A DNA stretch of 64,000 nucleotides. Origin: Symsagittifera roscoffensis. Lineage: Eukaryota > Xenacoelomorpha > Acoela > Convolutidae. Under the pieces are notes generated by a model. That model was not told the DNA's origin, did not search any database, and was given only the letters and a program-made list of their open reading frames with translations. This document shows, piece by piece, positions 11,130-21,889 of this stretch. Numbering within the stretch: position 1 is the stretch's first letter; each line of letters begins with the position of its first letter. The position numbers and the translations under genes were made by a program. The stretch covers positions 35,281,152 through 35,345,151 of the forward strand of contig NC_087066.1 of NCBI RefSeq assembly GCF_963678635.1. Reading direction: 5' to 3'.

Positions 11130-12135
11130 ATATGCAAGTCATCTGGGGTGTGTACAGAATACGGTGACGAAATGAAGGAGTAAGTTTTTCGTTTCATTGC
11201 TCTTTTTTGCCAAGTTTTTGCGATCGCTCTTATTACCAAGTTTCTTTCACAAACATTTTCCTCGGGTTTGCTCATTTTTCACATCATGGCTTGGTTCCTC
11301 TGTACACCAGAGACTAAATGATTTAATCGAATTTGTTTTGAGTGCTCTCACTTTTTTTTCGTACTCGATGCTGTATTCTCGTGCTGTATTCCCGTGCTCG
11401 ATGATGCGGCATCTCTCTGTGACCTTTTTGCAATGATTAGCTTCTCAAACGTGAAGGATGCTTCTTTTGAGATTCAACCAGACATTAATCTCATCCGTGA
11501 GATATATACAGCATGTTTGCCCTCATCGTCTTGCTGGATTTGAATCTGCGTCTCAATCCGTTAACCTCAACGACCGGAATCTAACGAAAATCTACATGCT
11601 TTGCTTGACATTGTGATAAACAGGAACTCATTAGGTTTCTTGTGGCTAGGCGCACTTCGGCGTTTGTGTTTTGTTTCGCTCTCGAAACTTTTTTCAAAGA
11701 CGTAATGCTGAACATCCCTGTGTACTTACTGTGTTTCGCTAGAGTTGGGTACTCTCCTTTCTGAGCGTCCCCTTTGGTCTCTGGTTTCGACAAAATACTG
11801 AGCTGATTTTATTTTCTTTAGTTAGTCCCGGAACTTTCCAAAGCCGTCATTTCTGACATGATCATTTCTTGATGTCTTTCTCACTCAAAGACGCTAACTA
11901 CTCCGATATTCTGGTTGGATCAAAGTCTCGTCTTCTTCTTCGAAGGGACTTGTTTGGAACAGATTCGCCACAGTCGTTTTGCTGTTTTGCCATCCACCGA
12001 TGTCCACGCTTCCCTTGCTTCTCACTTCTCTTCCAATCATTACACATCGTTGAAATCTTCTTTGTTGGGTTAAAATGTCAAGTTTCCGAAAAAAATGCTC
12101 TTAGTGACTTTACTACGTCTTGTCTTAACTTTCCG
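11130..12135. repeat. Region B, right part, copy 2
   Basis: Matches 1496-2517 with scattered substitutions and small indels. After GTCTTAACTTTCC the sequence departs from copy 1, which there enters the Polinton terminal repeat. Only fragmentary minus-strand peptides (11581-11793) are present and none is recognised. Confidence 0.75.
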
Positions 12136-12639
12136 CGTACTACCTGTTCTCAACTTGGATGTCTCAAGCCCTTCTTCTGAAAAGTTTTTTTATCCAGTGT
12201 ATGCTTTCAATAAGATTGATCGAAAAAACTATGACGAAAGTGCACGAGATCAGCAAAAAAAATCTTACAGTGAAAAAATTTTTTCCAAGCTAAGTCTATG
12301 GCTAGCCACTGGCTCCGCCGAAAACAAAAACAATCGATTCAAGTCCAATGGCATGGTCTCTGATAAGGCTTGAAATCAAAACAACAAAAAGAGTTATAAA
12401 AACAGAGCACAAAAACATGAGCCACAACAGTAAGCACACCCATGAAACAAAAGAATGCACAAATTAGTCGAAAACGCATTTTCATATCAGTATCAAAAAA
12501 AGATGCAAAATTATCAAATCACAGCTAAAACTAAAATCAGTAAAATTTTTGCAGAAATGCAGTGATGGTTCTTGTAAAGAAAACTAAAGGCTAGTCTTAG
12601 AGAAAAAGAGTTCCCTCAGTTTTGTTGTCCCATATGAAC
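12136..12639. other. Unique spacer with a short unrecognised plus-strand reading frame
   Basis: Found only once in the window. A plus-strand frame reaching 12373 encodes a lysine/serine-rich peptide whose first part lies in region B, so it is chimeric and probably fortuitous. The rest, 12380-12639, is A-rich with no recognisable feature. Confidence 0.4.
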
Positions 12640-13448
12640 AAAATCCAAGACAATAGTAGTCTCAAGTTCGTGTCTAGTTGTTAACGCTCTTGAAATGATC
12701 TTCTTGTATGTGTTCTGCGTTTCCCCGAGCTGTCCTCCTAATTAGGTTAAAGCAGCCTGGTACTTTTGATAAACCCAAATTAGAACCCAAAGTTGATCGC
12801 AAATCTCCGGGTCGCCTTTTGATTGCAAGTTTGCCTACTCCCAACAGATAAATTCATAGGATAATCAGCCTTTCGTTTTAGTTCTAAGGTATCTAACTTG
12901 TTTCGAAGGTTACTTAAAGGACTTAAGTTACCTCAGATGGCTCCTCTTAGCAGGGTACTTAGGTATCAGAAATCAGCTTCCGGACTGGCGTGTACTCAAC
13001 CTTCAGTTTTTGCAATATTGGAACTAGTTTTTTTTGGTTGGTTCGTAAGGATTAATTTTCACCTTCAAAGGCTCTTCTTTGGAGGGTACCCAACCCTCCC
13101 GATTGATCTTGAAACGCTGCTTTTTTGTTGGATGTTCGAAAAAGCCACAATTTTCATGATGTTTTGATTATTTGTCGTTGAGAAGCATCTAAGGTCAAAA
13201 TGATCTACATTAAGCTAGTCTTACTTCGAATGGTCCCACTTCGGAGCGTACTTAACCCTCTGGGTGAAGTTAATGGGATTTACTTCGTTTTTGGAGGGTC
13301 TTCAGAGGTTACCGCATTTGTCGAGAAAAAGGCGGTTATGGATAGGAAAAAACCATGTGCAATTGCCTAAATTGCTTAAAACAGAGATAAATGAGTCAGA
13401 CAACCTCCAGTAGTAGAACAGTGAACTGAAGTGGGGTGGGGGGATTAG
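12640..13448. repeat. Region X, copy 1 (left flank of Polinton terminal repeat)
   Basis: Present again at 20121-21155 and absent before the first Polinton repeat. Its last ~55 bp (AGTAGTAGAACAGTGAACTG and a G run) resembles, inverted, the sequence just outside the right terminal repeat at 36865-36890. The true Polinton terminus may therefore lie inside this region. No protein family was recognised; minus-strand peptides at the other copy (20696-20902) are lysine-rich. Confidence 0.7.
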
Positions 13449-14013
13449 GGTTCCCTGCAGACCGCTATATTTTAAGACAGGGAATAGAGCATCCAGTCTA
13501 CAAGCTATGTATTAAGATAGAGAATAAGTTTTCAATATTTTGAGATAGGGAGTAGAATAGGTAAGGTTTCATGGCTTGTATGATGGTAAGAGAATGGTAA
13601 GAAAAACAGTAATTTTTGCGTTTTGTGTGAAATTGTCTAAATCTTTTGCAAAAGTTTTGCCGTGCGTTATCGAATTGGTAAAAATCCATGTTTAATTACG
13701 TATAGGTTGTGAAATAAAAGTTTAATGTTTATTGGTTTAAGGTAAGTCAATGGTAAGAGTTTCAAAAGGAAAGATTTTTATCAAAAAAATTGAAAATTTT
13801 TCAAAAATCTTCAAAACAAGGTAAAGTTTGGTGTAATGCGACCTAATAACTATTTTATTAGATGATCCTACTTTTCAAAACAGTGCTCTATTTACTCAAA
13901 ACTATGCTGAAAGGCACTGAAAATTCAAAATTTCGATTTTTTTTTTTGAGAAGAAAAATTAAATTACTAAGAAAGTATATAAATCACTGCGTCGTATTTT
14001 AAGTTTACCGTAA
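13449..14013 (+). repeat. Polinton left terminal repeat, copy 2
   Basis: Near-identical to 2518-3065 and 21156-21720, and followed as in copy 3 by the complete C-terminal side of PolB. Here the outer flank resembling the right end is retained. Confidence 0.8.
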
Positions 14014-14019
14014 CTTTTT

Positions 14020-16985
14020 TAAAATAAACAAAAGACTACATCATAAATAAGTATAAAACATGGCGTCACTTCTTATAAGTTTATTACCTATCATCAGCTC
14101 TTTTAATAAGTTCAATGGTTTTGTAAGAATTCAATCATCTTAAACTTGTGTTTTGGGATAAAAATAACTAAGCCCTTTCATTGTTTGCTCATATATGGCC
14201 ACCATATGGTTTACTGTTGTCAGTCCTCTATGTATAGACGTTAGGTAGACGATCGAGTACTCTAGAGTACTTTGACATGGTTCCGTCTCCTGAAACTTCT
14301 AGAACTCGTTTGTTCAAACCTTTACAACTGATTTTGATTTTATATAAGTTGTTGTCATAGCAGCAATATGTCTTGCTACACAAACATAGCATTTCTGTAA
14401 ATCGAATTTTTTTTTGAAATTGAATTACCGGCTCCCGTTTATCATAGTTGTCATGCGTACTGCAACACGTTCGAGGGAAGGAATTAGATTTTACATCTGC
14501 CATGGAAAAGTATCTGCAGTCATTTCACCTCAATTTTTTCCCAAGCAGCTCTCTTATCTGGTTGGATACAGTCATATAAGTTTTTTTCAGCAAGTGCTAA
14601 GTAAAGTGAGTCTGGGTTCATCTCCAACTCTTCAAATTTAGTTATATCACAGAACTTGTCAAAGAAAATGTACTACAGCTCCAACATTCTCAGTTTAGCA
14701 TACTGAAGTATCAGAAATTCAACAAAGATGGGTTCTCGATGCTCAATGGTTGGTTTCAGCATTTCAACCTCCAACAAATCTTTCTCAACTGTGTTCAGTC
14801 TTTTAAACAGTGGTTCATTGATTGCCTTATGAATTTTTTGTCCTTCAGATTTTTTGTGATTGTATGCCTGGATCTATCTATGATCTGATATCCATCGGAG
14901 GAATTACCTACATGTTACATTTATTCTGCTCAACTCCTGATGAAGGGTTTTGATCTCCTTCTCTTCTACATCAACCACTGACTGTAAAAATAATTGAAAT
15001 TTTTTTGAGGAGAGTACAGAAAAAAAACGGTAAACTTTGGTGCACTTCAAGCCAAGTTCCAAACAAAAAATAATAAGAGAGGTTATATCTGTTCCATTTT
15101 CTAGCTTGAAGCTAGATATCAGCACTGTCTGAGAATGTTTCAACATATCGTTCTCGATTGCATAACTTTTCATACAGTCTCCAATATCCTTTCTTCCAAC
15201 CTCGTTGTTTTCGAAAATTGGAGGGATTTTAGTTCATCTGGAAAAACTAAATCGCGCTGAACATACCCAAAAAGAGATCCATCTTTTATTTTAGCTAAAA
15301 GATACTCTGTACAATGAGGTATTTTGTAGAAAAAGTGAATTCTGACATGATTTTTGATCTTGTCATCAGTTTCGAAGTTTTTCCACCACTCTCACTCCCA
15401 CATTTCTTCAACTTTGTATATTTTCCTTTTAATTATTCTCGTCTCAAATCATCCATCTCTCTCTTCTCATTACTAGGTTAAATGTCTGATCTCTGATCTG
15501 TTAACGAGAGACGAGTTCCTTGACAAGAAGAGAAGCGTAAGTATCATCCCATTACTTTGAACACTGTTTTACAGTGATCACAAAAACCCTTAACCCTCCA
15601 AATTAAAAGAGTCAATTTTCTTCTGTTTTTTTTCAGACAGATGTAAAAAAGGCTAAATTTTTGCATTCTGATCTTGTTTCCTGATAGAAAAGCATAAACA
15701 TATTCTCAAAAATGCCAGATTTGTTATCTCTAGCATTAAACTTCTGCAGATCAATGTCAAACTCCTATCTCGTGTACAGTCCTGTGGGCATATCTTGACA
15801 ACTGAGAAAGGGTAAATCTGGCTTGCATCAGGTCCAATCATCGATATACACATATTTGATGAGTCTCTGATGAATGTCTCATCAACTACAGCTTTTGACT
15901 AAAAACAATGGAAGGTCCACCAATCATGTCTTCTCTAATTGTTCACACAAATCTTTATCACTTTTCAAAATGGATAAAATTTGTAAATTATAGATTTATG
16001 TCGACATATGCTTGCTAGAATCGGAAGAGTACAACTATGTTTTAACATATCTATCCCCTTTTCATGATGAAACTGAATCAATATTTGCATTGTTTCTAGT
16101 GTTGGAACTACATCCTTGTTATTGTACCACTGCAAAAATTCTTTGAACACAGTCCTTCCGTTTTTCTTCCAAGTTTCTCGTAAGTCATTGTAATTATTCA
16201 AACCAGATGGTGGCACGTTCTTGACTTGAAGCTTTTTCAGAGCTTGTTCTTCTTCAAGCCCAATTTTTTTCAGCCTCTCTTAATCTTTGAAGTCTTTGTC
16301 TAGAGGATTGTTGTTTCCAAGTTTGCTGAAAAAGGCTTCATACGGTGGCAGTTCGGGAAAATCAAGCTTGTCTAGGTTGTCAAAACACTCAAGGGAAGAA
16401 TCCTTTCGTTTCGCTGAATTTATAGGCTTTGAGAACAGTTCAGAGTAGTTTGCCAACCGGAAACTTCATTAAATCGAGAAATTGTACATCACCAAACTTG
16501 AAAAATATAAAGTCATTCCCTTTTTTGATGGCTGATGTTTCTTGTTCTTTGTCGCGAATCAAATGAGGGATTACGTAGAAATTGATCAGATTCAAATCAT
16601 ACCTACCGCGGTTAAATCCAAAAACTAGTAAAATATTTACATATCTCTAGATGATGTTTCAACTAAATGAGAAATATCATGAAATTTTGTACTCATCTCC
16701 AGTTTACTTCTTTCTTTTAGGATCATAACCAATTTGTGTTATGAATTCTGTAAAGTATCTGAAAATGTAAGAATCGAGATCATGTTGTCCATTCATGTAC
16801 ATGGCCAATGCGCGGAAAAGACGCAAATGATCTTTGTATGGTTCGCTGTTTTTGTAATATAGAAGACAGATCACTTGTTTATGTCAAAGGGCATAGTCCG
16901 GGCATCCCACTGGGATTTTTTGAGCAAAACAGCAAAAATTGTCACGCTTGTGATCAACTCGAATCACCACTTTTCGTTTTGACAC
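14020..16985 (-). pseudogene. Polinton DNA polymerase B, copy 2
   Basis: Same protein-primed PolB as copy 1, with a more complete C-terminal half. A Cys/His-rich block lies at 14228-14503. A motif C relic NPDSLYLA lies near 14610 (the family has DTDS). A motif B relic GNSSDGYQ lies near 14880-14915, with Asp where the family has Tyr. Palm motif A DASQIYPF lies near 15825, and the connector at 15965-16216. The exonuclease region is deleted: about 500 bp corresponding to 4960-5475 is missing at 16715. The N-terminal end again stops at the integrase junction near 16985. Many stops and frameshifts are present. Confidence 0.85.
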
Positions 16986-18404
16986 AGTCCCCCAGAGCAT
17001 ATGCTTTTGAATTGATGGTTCATTATTTCAGCATCCGCTTTTGCCTTATTTTTGTCTGCTGCGTATTCGTACTCCATACTTCAATCAATTCCTGGTGCCT
17101 TTTTCATGAGCTCTCGAAACAGTCTTGCGATGTTGTCTTTTTTTCTCACGTTCAGGATAAAAAAAGGTTAACGGAAGTGCTTTTTTGTGTCTGGTCAGCA
17201 TCATGGTGGAGCGCTCTGTACTATGGTATGCTCTCATTATCTGCGGTAAATGTTTACCCCAGTTGTCCATGTTTTGTCATCAGTAAATCCCCAGCATGTA
17301 TTTTTGTGCGATTTTGCCCTTCAACCAGGCCATTAGTTTGGTAGTGATAGGTGGTCGAGTGAGCCTGAGCAACTTGCTAATTCTCCATCTGGTCTTTAGA
17401 TAGCTCCCAACAACTGTCTGGCTGCAATAAGACTCAACAACCATATGTGGGACTTTGATCAGATGGTCGCAGGTTCTTCTGTCGATACCGATTTGCAGGG
17501 GACTAGAATTCTTAGTGAAAAGATCAATTCATCACGCGCACGTGATTTTTCACGTGGCCGTCATGCAGGTTTTCTGATTGCCAATTTGCCCTTCTTCGTT
17601 GAAATCGGGCGACCGATGATTGCAGGGGAAACCTCAACTTCAATGGGAGTTTCGCCTGATGGCGCAAAAGACTTGCAATTATCCGTTTATCACAAGTTTT
17701 TTCTTCTACTCAAACTGCTCTTGTGGTGAGCAAAAAATTCATCAAACCCTGATTCGCACCTAGTCATGCAAGCAGGACAGACAATCCGTCCGCCAGATTG
17801 TGGCAGAAAAATTCAAATCATTTTTCAACAAAACTTGTTCCTCCTCATTCCGCATGCTGGCTGCAACCACACTTTTATTCAAAGACAACAAGTCGTTTCT
17901 TCTTTTCCATCATCATTTAACTATAATCTTTCACGATATTTTTGTCTTGGTCTGTAATTTCAACCCATCTTTTCAACTTGCACCTTATTTTGTTATTTCT
18001 TTAAGCCGATAGTAAATCAAATGTTTCAAACTAGTGAGAACGACAGTGGCATGTGGCTGCAACTCAGTCGAATGTTTGGATACCTTGATCAACTCGAGCT
18101 GATCTGCAGCTTGATCCTGTATCTGTAACCGCTCTTACGAGATGTATTCGTCTCGATTAGGGTCTTGATGTACTTCCCTGTCCTATTCTTGCTGCTTACA
18201 TTCCAACAACTACGACTAGTAAGTCAATTCAGACTCTTCAGAGTTAAAAGTAATCGCAGATAAGTTGGGAGTTGTATCTGGTGGTGTAGATGCGTAATCT
18301 GGCTAGTTCTTGATGAACCAGATTCGAGTGCAGTAGTAGTTCCAGGGGTAACGGGTCGACCTCGCTAGCATTCTTTTCAGCAGTTATTTCGATGGGAGCT
18401 CGGG
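16986..18404 (-). pseudogene. Retroviral/gypsy-type integrase remnant, copy 2
   Basis: Collinear with 5736-7160, including the YHYQTNGLVEG block and the NWGKHLPQIMRAYHSTERS segment at 17085-17270. It continues at 18405 into region B copy 3, whereas copy 1 diverges at the equivalent point (7160). This join supports integrase and region B belonging to one minus-strand element. Confidence 0.65.
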
Positions 18405-20120
18405 ATAACACAGATGCATAAGAGTTTTATACAAACATCCCTTTTTACATCGGCAAGTCAAATGATTCTTGTGCTTCAGTATTCCAACTGAAATTTTGCA
18501 TTTTGACGCATGAGTTGATGCAATGGAAACAGTTTGACAAAAAAACCTTGACTTAATCTCGACAATTGTAAGCAAAAGCAGGAAAAGTCATTTGCTGAGT
18601 GTCCATTTTCATTGCCTTGCAGGTCAACACAGTTTCGACCATCACCGAGTCCGGTCTGTATCCATTTATATCATGCCACCGTCCAACAAGTCTTGATCAA
18701 TAATTGATTGCCTTTAACTTCAAGAATGTGGGCTGCCAAGTTGACCTCACAGCCAAAGTGGACTGCATCCTGCTCAAGCATGGCTTTGTATCCCATGCGC
18801 CTGACTTTCCGTTCCCCCTGTCCAAAATAGATTTTCAATTTTGATGACTCGCGCTCATGACATAGGCTTTGGTTTTGTTTTTGATGCTTTCCATATGCAT
18901 CAAGATTGGTTAGGGACATGAAAATCTACATGGTGTCCATCTAACTTCATCATTCGTGTGCCTATTTTCAGGAGTAGTGCCCTTTCTGCCTTCGAATCCT
19001 CGCTGGTATTTTTCAGGCAAGTACTCTTCATAGATGTCCAAAAGAAACTAAGCAAAATCTGAATTTCAACTCGGAATTTTTCTTATTTGACATCTTGCCA
19101 CTTGTATCACCGACAAAATCATGCTTCATTTTCCAGTCATTGTAAGCTTTTTCCAGAAATTACATTCAATTTCACCCCCCCCCCCAATTTATGAGCGCGT
19201 CTTTCTTATCTACTTTTAGGGTCTTTGCTGATGTTTTCAGTTGTTTTTCTAGTTTAGACTTCAAAAACAGTTCAAAGTCTTTTGCTAACCACTGTTTTAC
19301 TTTTTGAGTTGTAGATCTCGCTGCTAGACCATAGTACACTTAAAGCGTGGTTGATGTGGTGGGCGATTGCATCCTCAGGCACTGTCTTGACATTCTCTGT
19401 CGCGAAAGTTCATCGTGTTTTCTTTCTTTGTTGATTCGGCCTCATTGTTCCAGCGTGATTGACTGGCATTTATCACTGTCAACGTTTTTTTTGTGTCATG
19501 GATGTTTTAGTTGCATCAGTCAGTGCATCCCAGGACTGAGTGCTGTCTTATTTGAACTGTATTTTGAGGTTGCATTTAGGGGCAAATTTCATAATGAGCC
19601 TCTTTCAAAGTCGTCATGATCTTTATTAGTCTTATTCCTGTCGTCAAAGAATTAGCCAATGGCTTTCATGCCCTGTTGATTTATGGGCTAAGCTGCACGT
19701 GTCTAAGGAACCACAGTTTGCACATATTCTTCCTCTATTCATAAGAACTCGTTGCCTGTACCAACCAAAACTCGTTTCGGTACTCGTGGAATTGTTATTG
19801 CCTTTTTTGCTGTACAGACTTCGAGACCTTGGTTCGACTAGCAATTTTCAAATGCAAGTCATCTGGAGTGTGTACAGAATACGGTGACGAAATGAAGGAG
19901 TAAGTTTTTCGTTTCATCGCTCTTTTTTGCCAAGTTTTTGTGAGCGCTCTTATTACCAAGTTTCTTTCACAAACATTTTCCTCAGGTTTGCTCATTTTTC
20001 ACATCATGGCTTGGTTTCTCTGTACACCAGAGACAAAATGATTTAACCGTATTTGTTTTTAGTGCTCTCACTTTTTTTCGTGCTCGATGCTGTATTCTCG
20101 TGCTGTATTCCCGTGCTCGA
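18405..20120. repeat. Region B, copy 3
   Basis: Matches 45-1760 and preserves the uninterrupted site at about 19683 that is occupied by the foldback element in the 7206 and 9166 copies. It is cut short at 20120, where the sequence jumps to region X. A 12-base C run near 19182 is specific to this copy. Confidence 0.8.
18671..18919 (-). pseudogene. Unrecognised minus-strand fragment in region B
   Basis: An 82-codon frame with peptide RRMGYKAMLEQDAVHFGCEV is the longest uninterrupted reading of region B. The homologous stretch at 348-554 is split between frames, so it has decayed there. I do not recognise the family. Its position upstream of the integrase on the same strand would fit a retroelement polyprotein, but no protease, RT or RNase H motif is visible. 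Confidence 0.3.
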
Positions 20121-21155
20121 ATCCAAGACAATAGTAGTCTCAAGTTCGTGTCTAGTTGTTAACGCACTTGAAGTGGTCTTCTTGTATGTGTTCTGCGTTT
20201 CCCCGAGCTGTCCTCCTAATTAGGTTAAAGCAGCCTCTGATCAAAAAATTACATGAAAAGTTAATCCAGGTAAAAGCCCTCCCACACGATCAAGCTGCAC
20301 GAGAGTAAGGGGCAACCATTTTGTTTTTTTATTGAGTGTTTCCCATCTATTGCACTCACCAAGCTCTTGTTTTCACTGTATCGGGGTTGCCCGAGATGTT
20401 ATTTTAGATAGCTCAAGGCAATCGCACCAGACGTAAGCAACAAACCGAAAAACGTTCTGGTACTGTCGATAAACCCAAATTAGAACCCAAAGTTGATCGG
20501 AAATCTCCGGGTCGCCTTTTGATTGCAAGTTTGCCTACTCCCAACAGATAAATTCATAGGATAATCAGCCTTTCGTTTTAGTTCTAAGGTATCTAACTTG
20601 TTTCGAAGGTTACTTAAAGGACTTAAGTTACCTCAGATGGCTCCTCTTAGCAGGGTACTTAGGTATCAGAAATCAGCTTCCGGACTGGCGTGTACTCAAC
20701 CTTCAGTTTTTGCAATATTGGAACTAGTTTTTTTGGTTGGTTCGTAAGGATTAATTTTCACCTTCAAAGGCTCTTCTTTGGAGGGTACCCAACCCTCCCG
20801 ATTGATCTTGAAACGCTTCTTTTTTGTTGGATGTTCGAAGTAAGCCACAATTTTCATGATGTTTTGATTATTTGTCGCTGAGAAGCATCCATCTAAGGTC
20901 AAAATGATCTACATTAAGCTAGTCTTACTTCGAACGGTCCCACTTCGGAGCGTACTTAACCCTCTGAGTGAAGTTAATGGGGCTTACTTCGTTTTTGGAG
21001 GGTCTTCAGAGGTTACCGCATTTGTCGAGAAATAGGCGGTTATGGATAGGAAAAAACCATGTGCAAATGCCTAAATTGCTTAAAACAGAGATAAATGAGT
21101 CAGACAACCTCCAGTAGTAGAAGAGTGAACTGAAGTGGGGTGGGGGGGGGATTAA
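20121..21155. repeat. Region X, copy 2
   Basis: Matches 12640-13448 except for about 220 extra bases at 20237-20456 that split the copy-1 sequence AGCCTGGTAC. It ends in a longer G run and then the Polinton repeat. Confidence 0.7.
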
Positions 21156-21720
21156 GGTTCCCTGCAGACCGCTATATTTTTAGACAGGGAATAGAGCATC
21201 CAGTCTGCAAGCTATGTATTAAGATAGAGAATAAATTTTCAATATTTTAAGATAGGGAGTAGAATAGGTAAGGTTTCATGGTTTGTATGATGGTAAGAGA
21301 ATGGTAAGAAAAACAGTAATTTTTGCGTTTTGTGTGAAATTGTATAAATCTTTTGCGAAAGTTTTGCTGTGCGTTAACGAATTGGTAAAAATCCATGTTA
21401 AATTACGTATAGGTTGTGAAATGAAAGTATAATGTTTTTTGGTTTAAGGTAAGTCAATGGTAAGAGTTTCAAAAGGAGAGATTTTTATCAAAAAAAATTA
21501 AAAAATTTTTTTTTAAAAATCTTCAAAACCAGATAAAGTTTGGTGTAATGCGACCTGATAACTATATTATTAAATGATCCTACCTTTCAAAACAGTGCTC
21601 TATTTACTCGAAACTATGCTGAAAGGTACTGAAACTTCAAAATTTTGATTTTTTTGAGAAGAAAAATTAAATTACTAAGGAACTATATAAATCACTGCGT
21701 CGTATTTTGAGTTTACCGTA
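21156..21720 (+). repeat. Polinton left terminal inverted repeat, copy 3
   Basis: Left end of the complete-length element. The inverted match to 36300-36862 is clearest over TCTGCAAGC(T/C)ATGTATTAAGATAGAG and the GGTAAG-rich segment. Its divergence from the right repeat is much greater than among the three left copies, so the terminal repeats are old and the left-end copies recent. Confidence 0.8.
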
Positions 21721-21889
21721 ACTTTTTTAGAATAAACAAAAGACTACATCATAAATAAGTATAATGCATGGCGTCACTTCTTATAAGTTTATTACCTATC
21801 ATCAGCTCTTCTAATAAGTTCAATGGTTTTGTAAGAATTCAATCATCTTAAACTTGTGTTTTTTGGTAAAAATAACTAAGCCCTTTCTT

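Noticed and set aside
13434-13443. G runs at 13434 and 21136, and a C run at 19182, as G-quadruplex signals
   Set aside because: Single uninterrupted runs of variable length without four separated tracts; more like slippage tracts.
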